Shown: in pieces, positions 24,504 through 35,123 of the stretch
How the letters are laid out: every line of letters starts with the position of its first letter
How positions within the stretch are numbered: position 1 is the stretch's first letter
Source: Grammothele lineata
Taxonomy: Eukaryota > Basidiomycota > Agaricomycetes > Polyporales > Polyporaceae
Assembly (NCBI GenBank): GCA_002150815.3
Contig: NDFF03000399.1
Location: forward strand, 65,568 to 129,567
Direction of reading: 5' to 3'
DNA: 64,000 nucleotides
Notes under the pieces: generated by a model
What the model saw: only the letters and a program-made list of their open reading frames with translations
Told to the model about the DNA's origin: nothing
Database searches by the model: none
Made by a program: the position numbers and the translations under genes

Positions 24504-26054
24504 CTACGCCGCTGTATCATGAGAGCTCCGGTACTCCTCGGGGCCCTCTTCATGACGCCTCTTGATGGCTGAGAGAGGAATAGAGTTGAGCGCTGCGTCG
24601 AATGCGCTGTTTGCGCCACGACTGTGGGAGGCGCTGCTGGCGGTGTTCGCAGCCGATGTGTGTAGGCTGACGAGAACGAGCGGAAGCCCGCGATCCCTTC
24701 GAGCGTCATTAACGGCGACGAGAATAATCACGATGAGCGGATAAGAACCCTGTTACACCACCGTCGGCTTCGTCCGTGATGGTAATGTCAGAGAAGTGGC
24801 AACTCACGACGAGGGGTACCAGACATCCTGTTGTAAAGACGTTGATAGTCTGATACAGCTCCAAGTATTTGAGAGTGTTATAAGGAGAGTCGATGGAGTC
24901 GGGATCAAAACGGTCGATAGCGCTTGTTGCCACTACAGCTAGCTTCGTTGAGACGTCAAAAGGTGCGCCGAGTAGAGATTGGGGAGCCTGGTACATACCC
25001 ACAGTCCACAATAGACCATCCCAGACTCGACCAAGAGCGTCAGGATCTTGACTACCTGCGTGCTCCGTGCATCCTTCCCGGAAAGCTTCTTTAGGAGACG
25101 GCGATGCTTCCTATTGGAGTTCTCAAAGGCAACGTAACGGCGAAGGAAGAAAAGTATACATACCAGGCCTTGAATCCCATAAGCATCATTGCAGTGAAAT
25201 TACTGGCAAATGAGAGCGCAAATGCAGCAGTACCCGGGGCATAGTTCTCGTATAGAACTGTAAGCGGGGTATTCTCGTCGAGAGTGGTGTCTAGATTCGG
25301 CGCCTCGAATACCCTCCACGTAGATACAATCCCGCACGCTAGATCGACGTCTATTAGAGATGCATTATGAGATGTCTCGGCTACTAACGCACCAAGGGTC
25401 GCGGATAGAATCGCAACGCAAAAAGATAGGATCCACCTATTTCGCGGCCAGACCACGCATGCTCGCCACCAAACAACAGAGTCGCTGACGAGAATCTAAT
25501 ACAATAATCAGCTCGACTCAAGTTAGGATCGGATTATCATAAATCACGTTTATGGTGAGCATCATGCTCATAATTCCTTGCTCGATAAACATGTCACGTT
25601 CGTCCCAGTTGTCAAGCTTTGAGTCGTCACTTCCTATGCCGTCGATCACCAGGTCCGCCAAGGAGTACGTTAAGTATGTGTTACTTGATGCATAGAATAT
25701 CGTGGTAGAAATCAAAAGGACTAATGTGCATGCCAACTGTATCTGTACTGGCCGTCTCCTTGTGGGATCCCTCCCGCTGACTGTGTGTTAGCGGCAGGGT
25801 CCCGCACGAACAGGGCCCCATTACTCACAGTAGTAGCGTCATTGTTCCAAGCGCAAGCATAATGAACGTCCCTGAAAGCACATAAGTAGGAATGTTTGAA
25901 TCAATTCATGGCGAAGGAACGTACCGTAGAAAAATGATGCCAGAGAAAGGGTGTCCGCACGCTGTTGCGTCGACACGAGGAACCCTGAGAGACCTCCGGG
26001 AGAGACGCTCACGCCGACGTCCCGTGCGCGTGCTCGCTTTGAAGAGATGCTCAT
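24504..26054 (-). CDS. 7TM protein, locus 8 (8 exons)
   Basis: Predicted 394 residues. Exons: 26054-25925, 25871-25829, 25776-25548, 25495-25393, 25350-25164, 25110-24999, 24942-24808, 24749-24504. Signature SDSVVWWR (138-145). Exon 6 begins W-K-H-R-R and carries L-V-E-S-G. Exon 7 ends GCLVPLV. The final helix (GSYPLIVIILVAVND) runs into RGLPLVLVSL, the tail motif shared with loci 1 and 2. Ala/Ser-rich tail ending in a charged segment. Intron 3 starts GTGATT, a weak donor fixed by frame and homology. Confidence 0.82.
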
Positions 26055-27239
26055 GGCTGGCTCGAGGAGACGCGCGCTTGTAAGAGGTTGGTCTGAGTAG
26101 GAGAGAGAAATACGTAGTATCCGACTGCGAAGCCGGAATCTTCCTCGGGTGAGTCGCGAGGGTCCGATGCAGGTGCAGCGTTGCTCTTGAGTCTACAGCG
26201 ACGAGGCGATTGAGTTCGGACATTGAGCGGTCTGTGGCAGATATCAGAGCTATTACAGTGGAGAGGGTTCAAGGCAGGACAGCCTCCTGCGATCCGATGA
26301 CAATACGGTGCTCCAGTACGACGGGAAGCGCGTTCGCGCTTAACGCTTGTTGGCAGAGAGGGTGAGACGCCCTATTCGCTGCGTACGCAGCATCACGGTG
26401 GTGTGAGAGCTTGATGGGAGCTGGTACACCCACATAGGTAATTGTCGAGCGTCGTCTTAGATGGTCCGCATAGCACAACCCGAAGATCCGGCAGTAGTCC
26501 CGAATACGGGCAGATGGTAAGTGAAGTCTCAAAGGGATTGCCGTTGCAGAGAATGGAGGTACACTGGACAGTTCTTACTCACAGATATAACATATAGCCT
26601 CTCAGTTTTTCCATCGAACCACTGAGGACAAGAGAAAAAAGTGAGGGAAATACCTCGGGTCTCCATTGCGTGGCGTAGCGTTCGGGCTGTACGGTGGGCG
26701 GCCCGTGGTTGCCGGATCTCCGCCCTGAAATTTCGCGCTCCGCTGATGGCCGGCTCTACGGTCGTGCTCCTGAGGGAGCTCGACTGCACGTCTCCAAATA
26801 CGCTCGCCCGTCCTGCTTCTCCATGCTGCGACTACAGCTTCGCCCCAAGAAACCGACATCTATCTGGCTTCCTTTACGTGAACTTCCGCGATCAACCAAC
26901 GTTCTGTAGTCTACGCGCGGACTTAGCGGCTCAGACGGCTCAGTGGCCTCCTCAGTAAGTTGCGCTCTTACAAAATGGGCCATCTAATTACTCATTATGA
27001 ACGTATTAGATTTACATCCTCAACCGCCTCGTTGGCACTTGGGCGCCCATGAGTCTTCCCCCGCGCGCGGACCGCGGGGGGCGCATTCATGCACTCCGTT
27101 CCCCTTTTCGCCGGGGCTTAGCTCACATAGCTCCTCGGAACGGCTTCCGCCCCCCGGATGTCCGGGAGGAGAAGAGCGGCGGGCGTACAAGGGAGGTACA
27201 TCATGGTGAGCGGGGTCAGCGCAGAGCGGGCGAGCGGGA
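26055..27239. other. Intergenic, no supported gene
   Basis: Contains overlapping open frames on both strands (26269-26983) with no recognisable motif. Part could be the lost 5' end of the GT69 pseudogene downstream. Confidence 0.4.
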
Positions 27240-28260
27240 GTGATGGTGAGCGGGTCGAGAAACCAGTACCCCTTGTATGTCTGCGCCGCCGCCTCCCTCC
27301 TCCCCGCGCCGTCTTCTGGATTTTATAGTGCGCCGTGTGTGCCGCGTTCTTCCTCTACGGCCACCACTAGTATAATAACTACGAAAGCCCGGGCGACTAT
27401 TGTTTTCGCCCCGCCCTCCAGAGCGTCCACCGACCCTCACCCTCGTCGAGAGGAGTACGCGTCCTGGCAGGAGCGGATCTTCATTGCCGCCGCCTTCTCC
27501 CAAAATGAAGATGTGCTTCCATACTGGACAAAGACGGTGCTCGACGTCATCACCTACGTCGGTCCGGTCAACATCTTTGTCTCGGCCGTGGAGAGCTATT
27601 TGAGCGGCCGCACCCCAAAGCTCCTTCGCGAGTCTGCAGCTACGCTCGACGTGTGCGGTGTCCCGAACCGCGTTATTGTGCAAGACGGGAACGTTAGACG
27701 TCTCCCAAACACAACGTGGAACCCCCGCATCGAGTTCATTGCCACGATCCGGAACCAGGCCCTCGAACCGCTCCCCTCCGTCTTCTCCCCTAGCTCGTCC
27801 TTTGACCGCATCCTCTTCTCTCACGGCATCTTCATCGAGCCCTAATCCATGTTAAGCTCCTAGACATGCGGCGCTCCCGGTGACTACGATTATGCTAGCG
27901 AACTCGACTTTGCACACTTAGGTGCATTCGACCAGTGGGTCCTGGGTGACCGCGCGGGTCGCTTCACCGTCGCATCCTGGCCGTACTTTTTTGACGCCGC
28001 ATAGTACGAGACTGTCAAGGCCGACGCCCTCGTTCCCGTCCTCACGTGCTGGAAGGGTGTCGTCGCCTTTTGTGCCAACCTGCTCCTCCCCGTGCGTCTT
28101 CGCGCAAACTGTATGCTCTCGAGCGCATCCTCACACGTGCGTCCCCGGAAATCTAACCGCGGACGCCGTTCCCTACAGACTCGCCCACGCTCACTCCCAC
28201 GCTGAGGCTCTGCGTGTCTAGACCCGGGAGTGTTTCTCGCGCAGTGGGTCTCGAGGCAGA
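27240..28260 (+). pseudogene. GT69 (Cap59/CMT1-like mannosyltransferase) pseudogene
   Basis: Resembles fungal family GT69 alpha-1,3-mannosyltransferases, Golgi enzymes of the Cap59/CMT1 type. Visible family hallmarks: ERIFIAAAFSQNEDVLPYWT, then VGPVNIFVSAVESY, FDRILFSHGIFIEP, the metal-site-type segment GDYDYASELDF, WPYFFDAA and VPVLTCWKGVVAF. One reading frame carries all of these from 27240 to about 28100, but it is broken by in-frame stops at 27843-27845 (TAA), 27861-27863 (TAG) and 28002-28004 (TAG). Beyond 28100 the match fades, apart from an E-C-F-S trace near 28229. The N-terminal anchor is not evident. A dead copy, possibly inserted into the 7TM array; an intron skipping the first two stops would not remove the third. 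Confidence 0.75.
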
Positions 28261-28659
28261 GGCGCGTCAGGCTATTTGTAGGGAGGGTGTACGATGGGAT
28301 GACGCGACAGTAGTACGCGCAGATGATTTCTAGGAGATTAAAGAGCGCGTAGGCGTGGAATGGGATGGATTGTCATCCGTGGTGGTAACGACAGATGTTT
28401 GGGAGGGGGTGATATGATCGACACTGTCGTTTGATTATACATGTCCCCAAGCGCGCACGCCTCTTGTGCCCGTTCTACCATCTCAATGTAATGTCTTGTA
28501 GAGCCTAGCGTGGTATGAACATAGCACATAGATTCCGTGTCAACTTTGTGCGATCAAGGTCAAGGTGAGGCAGCAGCAACCCCTCTATGCGTTTCGCACC
28601 CGCTTTCGGGGATGCTTCATAGTCAATACATTCATTCTCTCAAAACTCATGCAGACTAG
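28261..28659. other. Intergenic spacer
   Basis: Between the GT69 remnant and the 3' end of 7TM locus 9; no gene seen. Confidence 0.5.
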
Positions 28660-30274
28660 CTACACATTTAGTACGCCCGCACCCGCAAGTTCGATCGTTG
28701 CACGTCGACTTGTGAGACTTGACGCATCCCCGCGATCTCCAGCTCCGGAGGCATTTGCGCTTCCGGATGTAGCAAAACTGAGCGCGCTCATTCGTGCAGA
28801 GGTCTCACCGGACATGCAGGAGGAAATTTGCGACAGGCCAATGTTCACCAAGACAATCACAGCCATGGGATAGATTGGCTGGGATCACATACGTTATAAG
28901 TTGGTCAGCACGGCGGCATACATAACGAGGGAAGCGGCTGAGCGTCCGAGTGAAACAGAATCACTCACGATCACGATGGCAAGGCTCCCACGCGCGGCGA
29001 AGCTGTTGAAGTACTCGAACTCGCGTCCCGCTACGCTGGGAGTGGGCGTGCGGAGACTGAAAATATCTGCTATGAGGGCATACACCTAGACAAATGTGAA
29101 GAGAGGAAGTATAACTATATGTCTGCAGAACGCAAGGCGGGTAGGAGAACATACCCAGAACAATGCGTAGGTAGTTCCGGACTCGATGAGAAGCGAGAAA
29201 AGTTTTGTTACGCGAGACCCGTTCTCGTCCTGTATGAGACATAGTCTGAGGACATGTCGATGCTGCCTACGGGTGCACAAGAACAGGTCACCGAGAGGCG
29301 TGCGAGCATAACACTAGAGACTTACCACGCTTTGTAGCTTATCAACGAGGTTGCAACTGCATTGCTGCAGAGAGACAGCGCTAAGGAGATTGTCCCACAA
29401 ATACTTTCGGTGTAGTCCTGGACGTTGTTGTCAAAGGCATCCTGATTGTCTTTGATGGGCTGTCCGGAATCGTACGTTGCAATCGCACCCGTAACTGTTT
29501 CGGGATTAGAGACAATACAAGAAGCATCTAAGACTGCGTACCAAGCGTTGCCCCAAGGAATGCAGCGCCAACGACGCGTATGCAGCGATGGCCTGGCCAG
29601 AATACACATGTGCGCCACCACACGATGCAGTCGCCGATGAATATCTGGTACAAACGTTGTCGCCGAAGACTATAAATGTAGAGATTGCGTTAGGATATAC
29701 GAGGACACTCACATTCACGGTGAACGCGACCGTCACGGCCAGAGATTGCGTTGCCTGCTTCTGATGGCTCCATGAGGCAGGTACGCTGTTGGTTATCACC
29801 CCAAAGCGAAGGCCGAGGCTGTATATCAACATGTTCGTGTTGTAGACGAAGCTAAAGGCGAAGAACACGCAGGTTGATAAGTAGAGGATGGCCGTGCACC
29901 ATATCTGCATCTGCGTCAGTCGCTTGGAGACGTCCTTCCGGCTGGGATCGGAGTAAGAAGTGACAATCAAATGCAGCCATTACAGTTTGAGACGGAGTAA
30001 TTACGCTGATTAGCGAGGGAATACATGGGAACCGAACTAGAAGGTACTCACGAGAGGATGAAGACAGTAACAATGGCCAAAGACGTCAAGACACCTGAAA
30101 CGTTGCCACTCAATATTTTCTTCCAGCTGGATGCAGTTGACCGGAACACTCACCAAATACGATGGCAGCACCGATCATACCAAGCACTTGGTCGAACGTG
30201 TGGCCATCTGAGAATATGAGATCCAAGTCGCTTCGCCAGCGGAGAGCGGTCCCTTGAGCAACTACTACACCCAT
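28660..30274 (-). CDS. 7TM protein, locus 9 (8 exons)
   Basis: Predicted 370 residues. Exons: 30274-30154, 30094-30052, 29941-29713, 29644-29542, 29494-29326, 29266-29155, 29085-28969, 28878-28660. Signature GDCIVWWR (135-142). TM6 has L-I-E-S-G, and exon 5 ends with the split Trp of Y-K-A-W followed by Q-H-R. Exon 7 lacks the usual C-L-V-P-L end (reads GSLAIVI). The last helix is PIYPMAVIVLVNIG. The tail is Ser/Ala/Gly-rich. Divergent from locus 10 across 1.7 kb. Function unknown. Confidence 0.82.
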
Positions 30275-30340
30275 CACATCGACTCGAAGGGAGATACTGC
30301 TTGGGAAAGTGGATTCCTGTACCAGGATTCAGCATCCCCA

Positions 30341-30347
30341 TATATAT
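30341..30347 (-). promoter_or_regulatory. TATA box of 7TM locus 9
   Basis: A TATATAT run lies about 67-73 bp upstream of the ATG at 30274. Sequence match only. Confidence 0.45.
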
Positions 30348-31951
30348 GGATGAAGGCATGCAAGAATCTCGAAGCTCTGTCGTAGACTGCTCGTGATGAT
30401 GAACTGCCCCAAATGCGCGATAGTGAGAAACGTTGACTGTATTCAGCAGATTCGGTTTACAAGAACAGTATAAAAACGGACGAACAGGAGTTATGGATGT
30501 TGGCGTATCTGTGCTAGGCTTCCCACATCAGTTACATCACAAAACTTGCCTGTTCATCGTCGGAAAAACTCTTACCGGGTCTTCGGCTCCCATGAGCAGA
30601 GCGAGCTTCGTTCTCCTAATAATATCGTCCTTCCTTTGATCCCGTTACGAGCGGAACGTACTAGCGCTATGCATCGATGGCTCGGAATCTCTAGTCGAGT
30701 AAGAACATCCCCAAAAGCTATATGCCACTCGTGATGAATTCCCCATCCCCTGTTCCCCCCGCACGCCAATGAATGCCCTCCGAGCGTTCTCTGGAGATTG
30801 CAAAGGACGTAGGATGACCAGAGAGCGATCTGAGAGACGGTTCCCCGCGTTGAGCACTAGAAAACCAGGAACGAGAGCGCAGACGTACCACTGATCGGTG
30901 CACTCATAGCACGAGCACCCCCCCAAAGTGTGATTCTCTGCATGTATGCTCGTCTACATGACCAGGGTTCGCGTGTAGCTCCTCCCCTTCGTCCTGCCGC
31001 CAAGCTGAAGTCTCCAGTCACGAATGGAGCTTGCCTCGGCCTTGAGTGATTCTCCAGCGTCCGGTTGAGGAGCCTTGAGCAACTAAGAGATTGAAGATGT
31101 CGTATAGCAGCAGAGCTCAGCGAGAATCCTGAGTGTTGATCCAAGGGCGAAGCTCGGGAGAGGGTGGCAAGTCGCAAGCTCAAGGCAGCGAAGAGCGCGG
31201 CCGCTAGCAGAGGCATGCGTCATCCCGAGAAGATCGGAGCCGGCGCCCCGAAGCCCCGCAATCAAGCCTGCCTTAGCGCCTAAACATTCCACGGCCGAGA
31301 CCACCGGACATCCTCTCCTGTGCTCCTCCCTGGCTAATCCAACCTCTTGCTATCCTGTACCAGGGACAGCTCAAAATGCCCTTCATTCCTCTTGCGCTGC
31401 ACGCTAATTTTAGGCACTGAAATCGGGATGAAGACGCCAGTCGGAGCGTCAGAACCGCCCAGGCGAAGAACGCTCTGCCAGCCCGCACCACCGCCGCACC
31501 GGAGTCGGTGCCGTTGTCTGTTAGAAAGAAGCCGTACTCTGCGGGTATAACACTGTCATTTCACACCACACGCCGATAACCTGTCGGTTTAGCAGCTAAT
31601 CCGATATTGTGGCGCACATTGTAGCGCAGAGTGGCGCTCGATCATGCGCTGGCTAAGGAGAGGATAGACTATTCCGCAGACTTCCGGGTTATCCTCACTT
31701 CGTCAAACAGTGAGACCTAGCTGTGGGGATACACTGGTAAGTAACTACACCAGTCTTTTCTGCACGTATATTGAGGGGATCTGCGCCATCATTGACGCAA
31801 TGTTCGGTGAGTGAAGTCGGGAGCACGTTTGTTAGAATAGCGTCAGACTTACCTGCTGAATCCACGCGTTTATCCTTTCAGATGCTACAGCTGTTCGAGG
31901 TAGATCTGTGCGAACTCTTCTTCTGTCGTCCGACATTCGCGATCATATATC
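30348..31951. other. Divergent intergenic region
   Basis: Between the starts of loci 9 (-) and 10 (+). Minus-strand frames at 30857-31304 are alanine/serine-rich and unsupported; nothing else seen. Confidence 0.45.
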
Positions 31952-33445
31952 ATGGACGTCAATCTGAATAGCGCTTGGGCCTACTTGGCTTCCGACAACA
32001 AATCCCAGGAGTTGTTGGCGGTGATTGTCATGTCCTCCGTCTTCCTAGGTTTGTGGACCATCCAAGTTATGACAAATGGTGCATACTCACTACGGCATAG
32101 GAGTCCTGACAGTTCTTACGATAGGGGCCTCGTTCCTCCTTCTGTACGTTGTTCTCCCTCTGCAGCCTGTACTGTCTCTTATATTCCTTTCCGTGAGACA
32201 GGCGCAATAGTCTTCACAGCGGGTCTCATAGAATCCAGCTCGCTTGCATACTCATTCTTTACGTATCAGCATGCGTCAACTTTTCTATCGTCATTGTTCA
32301 CTACGCAGACGCTTACGCGGTCAACGTGATCGCCCTCAGTGGCCCTTTCGACGCTTTGCAACCTTCGAGTACCCCGTGGTTTGACGGGATTCAAGGGATG
32401 CAGGGCTTGATTACCAGTATCTGTGTGCTTATCATTGTATGTGCCATCGCTACTAACCTCCTCATTACAATGACGCATTCTTGTACAGATTCTGATCGGA
32501 GATGCCATCGTGTGGTGGAGAACATGGGTCGTCTGGCTGGGTGCCTTGCGCATACGCGTTGTCTGTGCAGTGGTCTTGACGTCCACGCTCGGTAAGTACT
32601 GCGCTGCTTACGTGCCTATGACCAGTTCACTCATGCGTCTCCGATGGCACAGCGCTTCAAATAGGTTCGATAGTCGTCTCCGAACATCCGATCAACCGCC
32701 GCATTGTCATCACGACAGACCAAGACATGTTCGGATCGGATGTCCTGGGACTCGTCTCGTTCATTCTCTCATGGGCTGGGAACGCAGTTGCGACCTTGCT
32801 GATCTGGTACCAGGCATGGTTAGCGATTTACGTCTGTGGCTTCGTACAAACGCACTGAGAGCTTCTCAGGACTCATCGACGTCTATTGATGTCTGCCTTC
32901 GGCGGCACTCAAAACAGCTCGCGCGTCGTAAGCGTCTTATGCTTGCTCGTAGAGTCAGGCGTGGTATATTGTCTCATTGGGGTAAGTGGGTCTGTCTACG
33001 AATACGCGATCCACTTGACGTACGACACCCTACAGACGTTGTTCATCATAGGCCCTGTTTACAACGCGTTTTCGCCATCAGCCAGCACGAGCACTTTTGG
33101 GGAATCAATGCGTATCATCACGAGCGGCGCATTGGTGTACGTGCTGGTGAGCTTCTTATATTCTTCGCAGGAGTTGCGGGCTTATCATGAGCGTCGGGGC
33201 GAAAGGCAGGATATCCTATGCTGATAATCGTACTCGTAAACGTCGAGAAGTGGCTACTCGAGAGGGATTTCTCCACGACGGGTGGAGACGGGACCCTTCG
33301 GTTCGCTCCTCCGAGGTCCTCGGAGCAGGGCGAAGGTCGGACGCGACTCACCTTCGCGTCTCATATCAACCACGCAGATTCACAGCCACCGATAGAGGAT
33401 GCGACCAGTATCAAAGATGGGAGGAGCGTATATTCCACGCTGTAG
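31952..33445 (+). CDS. 7TM protein, locus 10 (8 exons)
   Basis: Predicted 362 residues, one of only three plus-strand members. Exons: 31952-32048, 32101-32143, 32220-32436, 32489-32591, 32653-32818, 32870-32981, 33036-33146, 33206-33445. Signature GDAIVWWR (123-130). TM6 reads LCLLVESGVVYC. Exon 6 ends I-G instead of the usual hydrophobic-W (donor GGG/GTAAGT). Last helix AGYPMLIIVLVNVE. Intron 5 has a weak GTTAGC donor. The start ATG opens a short N-terminus before TM1, similar in length to locus 2. Function unknown. Confidence 0.8.
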
Positions 33446-34357
33446 CCAGCATAGAGCGTCTTCGCATACGCAGACGTATGTATCAGAGACGTGCACATCA
33501 ATAACCTCTCCCAATACTACAAATAATCTCACCAAATCTGTTTTTATTGAATGCAAGAAAGTTCACATCTCTCGTACCCCAACGCGCCCTAAACATGATG
33601 GAGAGTTCTTACACCGCCAACCATTGCGCAACTAGCATGGGCTGACGATACGTTCTACGAGGTGGCATCGGAAGGATATCATACTAACGTGTTCTACCAG
33701 GCTATCGAGAAGACCTCTACGAGGCCGGCATGATTCACTCGAATCCCCGGAAGAAGTTTCCCAAGCGCCACATCGCATGAGGCACGTCCGTCCAGAATCA
33801 AATACGCTTCATCTTCTCTCATTCTCCTATCATCACGCGGAGTCTCCACATAGTCATCCAATTGTTCGTAGACTCTTCTTCGTAACGTACTCAAACCTTG
33901 CGAGGCACCGTTATACCCACGCAGGGATCACATCATAGAGAGCATAGAAAGAACGTCAACGGGTAACAGAGTCACCGTGTCTGCGGCCCGGCGTGCCGTA
34001 ATAGCCAGGTCCCTTCTTCCTCCGCAACTCGCCTTTTCAACTTGATCTCTACACCAACAGTATTCCCTTCCGCTAACGCAGCTCCAACCACAGCACCCCC
34101 GTTGCTCTAGAAAGCAAAGTAACTCGGAGAACATGGTCGTTTCAACTCTTTTATGTATGTGATTGATACCTTCGTTTTGATCCCAGCTTGTGTTCTGACT
34201 GACCATATTCCGCTCAATCTGAAGACATCGTGCTGATACTTGGACCTGTGTCGATATGCTTCTTCTGGTAAGTTGCTCTTCAATATACCGGTACCGCCTG
34301 GACACCTGATAGTGGTCGCGATCTCGATGTAGTATCAAGGGCATCAATCGCTTCTCG
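33446..34357. other. Intergenic, no supported gene
   Basis: A 66-codon minus-strand frame at 33694-33894 is hydrophilic and coding-like in tone but has no partner exon or family match. Confidence 0.4.
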
Positions 34358-34978
34358 ATGAAAATCCTGCTTGTCATAACTGCACTACTAGTCACGTACA
34401 TAGCCCTTTACTGGGTGCCTTCAAACGCAAGCAGTGATGTATCCACCCTGCATCACCCCCTTTTATCCAGTACAGCGAACACTGGGGAAGTGTTGTTACT
34501 CGAAGCCGGATCGTTGAGTCCACCTCCCAAGGCGGGAGCCCAGGACGCGTACGGTGCACTCGCCACCAATGTAAGTCATCGAACCTTCTAAGGATCCACA
34601 GCTCACCAGCAACACTGTTTTCGATACAGACGCTTGTCACCAATCCTACAATGTCGCTGCATGGGCTCGTGCCCTGGTCCGAGCAGAAGCTCCGGGGATG
34701 GTTTAATGGGATCTTCTCCACGCCCAAGACACCGGGTGAGTCCCCCTGTAATTTCTTTCTCACTCCATTTGCCCACTTACGAAGACGTTAAACCCTCCTC
34801 AGCGTTGGCATCGACGGTCGAACAGTCTGTTGCTGTGATCACGAAGATGCGATCAAGTGTTACCGATCATGTGTCTACTTTCTTCTCCGGTCTGTTTGGG
34901 GTGCTGGCTGCGATTACTACCAGCATGCGACGTCAAATGGGAGTGTGCCACACGTATATTTGCCCCTTTGGTCAGTAG
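34358..34978 (+). CDS. Small membrane-anchored or secreted protein, unknown
   Basis: Three exons, 34358-34570, 34630-34735 and 34803-34978, with GTAAGT and GTGAGT donors and consistent phase, give 164 residues. The N-terminus MKILLVITALLVTYIALYW is a signal anchor or signal peptide. A Ser/Pro-rich region and a second hydrophobic stretch (FFSGLFGVLAAITT, about residues 135-148) follow, then a short tail with two Cys. I do not recognise a family. It faces P450-3 tail to tail (145 bp apart). Confidence 0.6.
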
Positions 34979-35123
34979 TACGAAGGGGGATGTCAGACCA
35001 CGAACGATCGGAGCGCTATTGGATATGTATCGTGTCCGAAGAACGACTTCGCCCGCACATCTTAAGGCAGGCTCGCACACAGTGCGTTGTGGAGTACAAA
35101 TGGCGGCAGCGAGCTACCCTAGA

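Noticed and set aside
33694..33894. 66-codon minus-strand frame
   Set aside because: Hydrophilic and protein-like but isolated, with no start context, partner exon or homology I can name.
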